Source: Cryptomeria japonica (lineage: Eukaryota; Streptophyta; Pinopsida; Cupressales; Cupressaceae). From it: a stretch of 64,000 nucleotides of DNA. The stretch is from assembly GCF_030272615.1 (NCBI RefSeq), contig NC_081409.1, forward strand, positions 614,218,755 through 614,282,754, given 5' to 3'. The first letter of the stretch is position 1, and every line of letters begins with the position of its first letter. A program made the translations under genes and the position numbers. This document shows positions 57,090-64,000 of the stretch, piece by piece. The notes beneath the pieces are model-generated. The model was not told the origin of the DNA. It searched no databases and saw only the letters and a list, made by a program, of their open reading frames with translations.

Positions 57090-60000
57090 TGGAGTTGAAT
57101 GAGCTTGAAGATTTCTAGGTAAGAATTCTTCAAGAACTCCAAATATGTGTCCCAATTAGATTTGAATGTCCCTTAAATTGACACAAGTCCATTTAGGACA
57201 TATGCATGAGATTCTTTTTCTTTGAGTTCTGTCGGTGTGGGCTTTCCCATCATATCTATACACTCCTTCTTATGTACATATAGTGTGTCCAACCGGGGAC
57301 TCAATAACCCTATAAACTCTTTAGCTCTCCATATGATTTTATCCATGTCTCTTTCAAGAGATGAAATCTAAACTTCTAACAGTAAAATTTGACCAGCTAT
57401 AGATGTGGTTAAATAATTTACTCCATCAAAGTTATTTACAATGTGTGCAATTATATTTTGAATATCTTTAATGCTTTTGTCTATATCTATTGTAAGTAAA
57501 CTTGAATTGCAGAATACTCGGTAAATATTTGTGCATTTCCTCAAAGCATCATCTATCATTTTAAATCTATCTACTATCTGTATTTTGTTTGATTCAATCA
57601 ACTGATCAAAAGTGGTCCTTTTGGCCTGAGAAAAATAGTCCAGAGCATGTCGGTTAGAGTTCTGCTACAGTGATTGAAATTTCTTTGAAATATGTTCTAT
57701 CAGCATTTTGAGCTCGCTAGATGGGCTTGCTCCCTTATCAATTTGGCATTCAGGGACTAGCTAGTGCAAAATTGGAATGGAATGATCAATTGTTTGTTTT
57801 TCCTTAGTCCCTTCCTTGATCATTTTCTAAGCTGCAATCATCATGAGTTCAATTGAACTCATCTCTATTATTCTCTCCTGCTCAACATTTGCAGTGTTAA
57901 TTGCCAACAATGAAGTTCTAGCTACCGGTTCTTTGTTGAATTCCTCTCCCTTTTTCTCTGATGATTGTGCAGAAACACTTATTCCATTTTGATCTTCCTT
58001 TTCCTTCTCTCCTTCCAAATTTTTCTCTTTATCCTTCTCCTCCAATTTATTTTCTTCAATATCATCTTCTTTTGCACTGGTGGCTTTTCCACTTGGTGCA
58101 GCATCTACTACTACTGGTACCTCATTTGTTGTATCCACAACCTATTCATTATGATCTGTAGGACTTTTGTCCTCAACATCTATAACCTATTCATTATGTA
58201 CACTAGCTTTTTCTATCGGTATCTCCTCTTTACCCTGTATATTTACTTTTGTCAGATTTTGTATTTAATTCCTTGGCATCTTTGAAAATTTTGAATGGGA
58301 TACCCACTACACTTTTGCATTTGACATCACCTGGGATGTCAAATGTAGGATTATCTTTTGGTGATGTATATAAAATAGGGTGTTCAATAAAGATTTTGAC
58401 CCATGCCTCGTGGGTTTCACTAATTATTTCTTTAACTCTACCTGCCATAAAGCTAACTATCCTGTGGTTGCTTCAGAAAATTATTTTATTAGTAGTTTCA
58501 AGACACATATTCATCTCCTCTAGGGTAATTGAACCACAATTAGTTAATAATTCTTGAATCTTTGTGTTGGTCTTCCTCTATAATGGATAATCTTCTAGCA
58601 TTTAGAGTATTATATAATTGTGTCCGTATTTGCTTTTCAATATCTAATAAAGCTTTCTTATATATCTAAGTGTAACAAAACTGCTTCCTCAATTTCTTTT
58701 TTCTCATCATCATCCAAATCTTAATAATAATGTTGAATGTTCTTTAAAATACCATCCTTTGTTATCTCATCTATTAACTCATCACAAGGCATAGGTGGAA
58801 TAATAGTTACATTACCGGTTTCAATAGCTTCATCTATGTATCCCTTCTTCTTCTTCTTGTCAGATGATGCAGGAGTTTATTTTACTGGCCTTTTCTTTTG
58901 AGTGGGCTTCCTTTCAGCTGGCTTACTTTACAGTATCTTAAAGCTTACCTTCCTTGCCGGTTACTTCCTTGTCTTCTCAGCTTTCTCCTTTAGGTCTTCT
59001 ACCTTCTTTCTCTACACCCTCTTGAAAGATAGAGGAAATTCATCCTTAGTCTTAGTATGTGAATTAATTGGTCCAATGAGAGCTTTAGGTTGTTTCCTCT
59101 TCTTGACTTCTTTGGCTCATGAGGCTTCAATTATAGTCTTAATATCTTTTGAGACTTTTTCAACAAATTGACTTACTTTTCTTTGCTATCTCTCTCTCTT
59201 CTTCTGATTAAATTCTATTTTAACTTCAAGTTATTTTTGCTTGGAAGTTCCAAATGATTTTTTAGATTCATCTGCTTGTGAATCTATAAGCATCTTAGCA
59301 TATGCATCCAAAAATATTTTCATCTACCTCATAACCCATTTTTTCAATCCATATCTTTCAGGGTATCACAACTTCCATAAGAGTTTCATCATATTTCACC
59401 ATGAAACAAATTTTGGTTGAGTATTTCTCAACTATGTGCTTTGGAATTCTTTCCCTTGACTTCATGGCTTTCTGAAATGATTTGAAGTATCCACAAACTT
59501 TGTCAACTCTTTGGTTCCCCAGACCGGTGATAGTACCCTTAATTTTCCTACCTACCGGTATATTGAAGGCCCATTGCCTTTTTCACAAACCCGATATCTC
59601 TTTCAAAAAGAAGAGCATTAGGCACACTATCAGATTTCCATACTAGAAAACTCCTTTCTTTTCTCCCTTGATCTTGACTAAGTTCATAATCAACTCTTCT
59701 TTCATCCATTCATATAGATCATACTTTTCATCTCTTTTCAACATTTGATAAGTAGCAATAGTACAAGAGCTAGAAACTGAGTTAAGATGGTTAGATTGGG
59801 TTACCTTGTAACCTATAATCATGCTGACGAATTTGAAATCATTGTTAGTAATGGTACTGGCTCTCATTGACTGACTATCAGAGGTTGCACCTATGAGCTT
59901 GTTGATTTGATCATTTGATATCTTCTTCTCTGGTTTCTAACCTATCTGAGGTAAGTCGGTGATAGCTCTGATTGATTCCTTGGTGATCTTGTGGGGTCTA

Positions 60001-60386
60001 TCCAACTAGATAAATTCACCATGAACTCTGCTAAACACGTACCGAATTATTTCATCCTCAAACTCAATAATATCTAAGAGTATGGTTAACCCTAGGTCTG
60101 CAATATGTTTGAATTCAGGCTTGATGATTCTAGAGTCATTCAATAGTTCAGATATGTACATTGATTTGATTTCAACTATTCCCAAGTCCTCTAGATTGTA
60201 GTGGATATAACCTCTGACATCCTCAACATAAAAAACGCCTTCAAGAACCCTCAAAAAAGTGTCGATTGAATCATTCAGAGTTGCAATATGAGGGCATCTT
60301 TTGAATATTGGTGTCAGATAGTCCTTAACCTCTACTACAGTGGGATTTGCAATAAAATTAGGGATAGAAGAAGAACTAGCCTCCAT
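57090..60386 (-). pseudogene. Element C ORF2, nearly full length
   Basis: ATG 60386 (MEASSSSIPNFIANPTVVEV), running to about 57090, some 1,100 codons. Conserved parts: EDVRGYIHYNLEDLG, RYVFSRVHGEFI, then KITKESIRAITDLPQIG, MIIGYKVTQSNHLNSVSSSC and YDLYEWMKEELIMNLVKIKG. A Lys/Glu-rich stretch (EEKDKEKNLEGEKEKED, about 58000) is followed by the tail FKMIDDALRKCTNIYRVFCN and GHIFGVLEEF. About ten stops or frame changes. Its N-terminus is the best match to D, and the pattern of conserved blocks is the same as in A and B. Confidence 0.75.
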
Positions 60387-60431
60387 TTTGAATGATTGAA
60401 TTGTTGGCATATGCACACTCCAATGAGACAT

Positions 60432-61195
60432 TGTATGTGATTGAAGGTTTTGTCATTGATGGCAACCTTGCAATCCTATGGCACTGGCAAAGGCATTATA
60501 CCAGCATCAACAGATCACACTCTACACCAGCACTCAGGACACCAGCACTGGCATAGAAGAAAGAAAGTATACCGGCACAAAGGCCAATAGGATTTTGTTA
60601 TATTATATTTTGTTTATTATTGTAAGAACTTGTAAGCCAAGTTGGCAAATTGTAAAATGACTCTTATATATAAAAGAGATCATTATATACATTTAATAGA
60701 AGAGAAGTAAGCGATAAGAAAAATATTAGGCAGACCTATTATGCGAAATATAGGCTAAGGGTTTATGTAAGAAGCAAAGCAGCAACCGGTACTAGATCAG
60801 GCATTATAGATGCTATTGTAAAGTAGTACAAGATATTGGATTTGTATAATCCTCATTGTAAGTCAGTGTGACTTCCCATTGAGTAGTGAGCTCTAAGCAG
60901 TTGGCCTTCCTGCATGTGCAGGCCCCTATTGTAAGTAATATTCTCTTATTGGCAAGTGAGTGAATATTGTGGGTCACAAATCCCACCGAGGTTTTTCCCA
61001 CACCAGCTTTCCTCGTTAAATCCTTGTGTTATGGTGTGCTTTTCATGTGGATGTTCTTAATTCTATTTATTACATTATTTCTTGCATACTGGTATACTGT
61101 TATAATATGTTCTACATGTTTTAAGTTAAGAAATTATATAAACCGGTTAGATACTGATTCACCCCCCCCTCTCAGTATCTGTGGGATTCCTAACA
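60432..61195 (+). repeat. Element D 5' LTR
   Basis: 764 bp, TGTATGTGATTGAAGG to GGATTCCTAACA. TATA box TATATATAAAAG at 60665-60676. U5 stem AGATACTGA (61149-61157) with TCAGTATCT (61172-61180), perfect, with a C-rich loop. Confidence 0.87.
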
Positions 61196-61197
61196 AT

Positions 61198-61210
61198 TGG
61201 TATCAAAGCT
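61198..61210 (+). other. Element D primer binding site
   Basis: TGGTATCAAAGCT, tRNA-Met type with two changes. Confidence 0.85.
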
Positions 61211-61266
61211 TGGTCCTCTATTTTCATAAGCCTAACAACTTGAGGAAGATCTTGACATTGGTAAAG

Positions 61267-62310
61267 ATGGAAAATCTGATGAAGCAATTGGAAGGAGCTC
61301 TTTCAGACTATGATGCAGAGAAATTGAAAAATATCAAACTAGAAGATGATTTAAGGGCAGCTCAGGATATCATTCAGGCACTTCAAGAAAATCTTACTGT
61401 TGCAAGAAATAAGAGAAGAGAACTTTGTGAAAAATTGCAAAATGAGAATGATGAAAAGGATTCACTTAATGATATGATAAGCAAGCTAAAACAAGAGAAC
61501 ATGACAACAAAGAATGAGATGTAGGATAAGACTATGAGATTTTGCAAAGAGATTGAGGATAGGAAGAAGAATTGAGCAGAAGACTAAGTGATGCAGCAAA
61601 TGAGAACACAAGACTTAGCTATGAAAATGACATGTTGAAGATAGATCTGATGCATACTCAAAATGACTCAAATGAATTGATGAGACAAAAAGAAGTCTTA
61701 GATCACAACAAATTGGAATTGGCTTTGAAGTTGGTGAAAGCTTCGGTACTGCAAATACTTCGGATCACAACAAATTGGTAAGACATCCTAATGATTATAA
61801 ATTCAATGGAAAATGCTTTAACTGTAATAAGTATGGTCATAGAGCAAATGAATGTACATCTAGAAATTATCAGAATATCAACACACACCCCAGTCAATGT
61901 TCTAAATGCAACAAAGTTGGTCACAACTAATGAATGTGAGATGTTATGTTTGTGGAAGATTTGGAAATTTATCTAATCAATGCACAACACAAACCGGTAT
62001 AGGTTATGGGAAAGCTATTCAGAAGAATAATGTAACTTGTTATGCATGTAACAAGATTGGGCATATTGCTAAATTCTGTAGAAGTAAAGGAACATTGGTA
62101 GATAATAAATATTCTAGCTTGAAAGGTAAAGAAAAGGTTGAAGAGATTAAGCAAGAATTCTCAAAACAATGGATTAGAAAAGCTGATCTAAATATTGGGA
62201 ATACCCCTCCACTGGTAGAACCAATCAATACCCCACCACCAGGACAGAGTGATGCTTCATCGACAGGACAAATCATTGCTCCACTGATAGGAAGTTCTTC
62301 ATCTAATTGA
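61267..62310 (+). pseudogene. Element D gag
   Basis: ATG 61267 (MENLMKQLEGALSDYDAEKL). A coiled coil of about 150 residues (AAQDIIQALQENLTVARNKR, NENTRLSYENDMLKIDLMHT), then four knuckle sites: CFNCNKYGHRANEC intact, CSKCNKVGHN followed by a stop, CYVCGRFGNLSNQC (His lost) and CYACNKIGHIAKFC intact (62039-62080). It ends TGQIIAPLIGSSSSN at 62310. At least two stops and two frame changes. Compared with a standard copia gag it lacks the UBN2 region and has extra knuckles. Confidence 0.78.
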
Positions 62311-62613
62311 AGAAAGTTTCCTTGAGGGTTTGGCAATCTAATGACACATATGCTATTATTCCCTTGGTTAAAGATAAGAAGTTGGGAATTACTTCTTATC
62401 AGAAAACAATGTTAAGTGAACACTTAACCGGCATGCATTTAATGTGGTAGATGGTGAAAAGACACTATATAATTGAGGTTTTGGCTCCATTTCAATTCAC
62501 TGAGATTTCAAACCTACGAAGAGCGTGAAGATTTTGAGCCAAGGCATTTCGAAAAATAAGCAAGAACACTCCAAGGAATCATCCATCCTAAAGGCAGTAA
62601 AAGGTATTTAATC
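62311..62613 (+). other. Element D gag-ORF2 spacer
   Basis: No ORF. CACTATATAATTGAGG at 62463-62478 is TATA-like, about 140 bases before the ORF2 ATG. A splice acceptor-like CTAAAGGCAG lies near 62600. Confidence 0.35.
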
Positions 62614-64000
62614 ATGGCATCCACCTTTGCAATTGAATATATAGCAAACCCTACTGTTGTTGAAGTGATAAAAAGACCTAGGCCTGTATTTCAGTTAGTT
62701 CCTGAGGTAGCTAAGAAAGATGATACCTTAGGTTCTTTTTCTCAAATTCCCAAGGGAGTTGTTTATGCTGAAGACCCCAGAATGTACATCCACTGCAACA
62801 TTGAGGAACTAGGAGATGAAGAAATTAAGCCTATGTTTAAAACTGTGATATGTGAGAAAACTGGAAATGTAAAAGATGAACACAAGATTATTGAAACCCT
62901 AGGATTTACAAAGATCCTTAGCATTCTTGAATTCCCCAAGTATGTGATTAGGATAGTCTTAAGCAGGGTACATGGTGAATTTTTCTAGTTAGATGCAATC
63001 CACAAAATCACTAAGGAAGCTGTGAAAGTTGTCACAGGGTTACTGACCACCGGTAAAAGGCCAGATAAAACTAAGAAGGTATCAAATGACCTAGTTACAA
63101 ACCTAACTGGTGCAACATTCGACAAGAGGTCCCTAAGAGTTAATGATGTAACAGACATTAATGTAAGATTTATCAACATGATATTAGGATATAAAGCTAC
63201 TCATGCAAATAGACTCAATTCAGTTTCAAGTTTATGCATTAAGAGTTCTTATGATATGATCATAGACAATGCAAAGATTGATATATGTGAGTGGTTAAAA
63301 GATGAATTAATTGACAACCTTGGAAAGATTAAGAAGGACAAGAAAGGAACTTTCAGGTTTGGAAATCTGTTAGTATGTCTGATGCTACACATAACCAAAC
63401 AGTTTCCCGGTATAGGCTACAAAGAACTTGGATATGATATACCAGTAGGCAAATAGTTAACAGAACTATTCAATAACATGGGAGAAAACAAGGAAAACAA
63501 TATTCATGACTTCTTTCAAGCATTAAAGGCCAGAATGAAGAAAAGAATTAGGTTATCACAAAAGATTGTCAACAAATACAAAGATGACATATGCTTTGTA
63601 ATCAAGAAGGATGAAATCTGGATGGAAGCAGTCATCCCTAGGATAGTTTGGTTAACCGAGATGGGCTATGAAATAGATGATCATATAATTGAAACATATG
63701 CTAAAGCACTTCTAGAAGCCCCTAGTGAACCTAAGGAAGAAGTATTTGGTAGTGCTGAGACTATAGAAAAATAAATACAATCAAAGAAAAGAGTGAAAAA
63801 GGTTGAGGCATTTGTAAGGAAAGGTTCCAGACAAGCAAAAGCCATCAAAGAAGATGTGTTAAAGAAAACCGGTATAACAGAGGATGAGTTAGCAGCTCCA
63901 CAACCTAAAACTCACCTATCACCGGTAGGTACTTCTTCAGAGAGTGACATGCTTGCAACTTTCAAAAGAGTTGTAAGGAAAAGAGATCTCTCACCAGCAA
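62614..64000 (+). pseudogene. Element D ORF2, 5' part to the window end
   Basis: ATG 62614 (MASTFAIEYIANPTVVEVIK). One frame throughout, with three stops: TAG where TGG would fit (62986), TAG where CAG would fit (63454), and TAA (63772). Conserved blocks: EDPRMYIHCNIEELGDEEIK, IVLSRVHGEFF, LDAIHKITKEAVKVVTGLLT, LTGATFDKRSLRVNDVTDIN, MILGYKATHANRLNSVSSLC, CEWLKDELIDNLGKIKKDKK and IWMEAVIPRIVWLTEMGYEI. A Lys-rich region begins at about 63780. Role unknown; no catalytic signature seen. Confidence 0.8.

Larger units (their letters stand above)
55976..60431 (-). mobile_element. Element C: relative of A in minus orientation, visible 3' half
   Basis: 3' LTR, polypurine tract and full-length ORF2 on the minus strand. 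Element D is inserted at 60432, just upstream of ORF2, so the gag, primer site and 5' LTR of C should lie beyond D and outside the window. Confidence 0.83.
40938..64000 (+). mobile_element. Element B: relative of A, with nested E, C and D; right end outside the window
   Basis: A second pol-less element. Its visible own parts are the 5' LTR, primer site, gag (42153-43318), and ORF2 in two pieces (43722-44272 and 54210-55975). Copia element E sits inside ORF2 at 44273-54204. Element C enters at 55976, and D is nested in C. The rest of B should continue beyond 64000; this is inferred. Confidence 0.75.
60432..64000 (+). mobile_element. Element D: best-preserved copy of the pol-less family, truncated by the window
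   Basis: 5' LTR, primer site, gag and ORF2 to the window end. ORF2 has few lesions and no frameshift in 1,387 bases, the cleanest of the four. Inserted into C at 60431/60432. Confidence 0.87.

Noticed and set aside
1-64000. tRNA, rRNA and CRISPR-like arrays
   Set aside because: No cloverleaf with A and B boxes, no rRNA core sequence, and no regularly spaced identical repeats. The ~75-bp array is degenerate and plant-type.

Overview
This 64 kb window reads as intergenic DNA from a seed plant with a very large, repeat-filled genome. The gene-free nests of LTR retrotransposons, the plant L1-type LINE with an RNase H domain, the tRNA-Met primer sites and the T-rich intron-like tracts all fit this. 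A gymnosperm (conifer) is my best guess, because the uncharacterised 'ORF2' protein carried by several elements here recalls hypothetical proteins I remember from conifer genomes. That last step is memory, not something shown in the window. No intact host gene is visible. The only host-gene candidate is a small terminal coding exon on the minus strand (5741-5831).

Layout. 1-1300 holds a decayed minus-strand Ty3/gypsy gag. 2190-2470 is a GC-rich patch with a 69-bp repeat. 3720-4929 is a decayed Ty3/gypsy integrase. 5600-10430 has no ORFs and is A-rich on the plus strand, like a long minus-strand intron behind the candidate exon. 12529-13363 and 20151-20410 are the two halves of a degenerate ~75-bp tandem array, split by a complete Ty1/copia element (13364-20150, target duplication gagac). 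20906-24569 plus 40725-40863 is an unclassified decayed coding unit, 'U'.

From 24570 to the right edge is a nest of related LTR elements. Element A (24570-40724, plus) lies in U. It is interrupted by an ~8 kb LINE (26507-34523, minus) and by a solo LTR in its 3' LTR (38984-40037). Element B (from 40938, plus) is interrupted by an autonomous copia element E (44273-54204, minus), which carries its own solo LTR (50142-51595) and an LTR palindrome (46510-47598). Element C (from 55976, minus) lies in B, and element D (from 60432, plus, running off the window) lies in C.

Elements A-D form one family without recognisable protease, reverse transcriptase or integrase. Each copy that can be read has an LTR, a tRNA-Met primer site, a coiled-coil gag with several CCHC knuckles and/or a long unknown ORF2 of about 1,050-1,100 codons. 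They share LTR-end design, primer site and polypurine tract with copia element E, so I infer that an E-like element supplied their enzymes. Two RNA-level structures recur. One is a stem-loop at the end of U5, whose stem sequence differs between families while pairing is kept. The other is a pair of inverted repeats that bring the polypurine tract and the start of U3 together. The LINE carries an extra third reading frame, downstream of its RNase H domain, which looks distantly like ORF2. These are the least ordinary parts of the window. All coding regions are broken by stops or frameshifts; many stops look like C-to-T changes, and I expect none of the proteins to be made intact.
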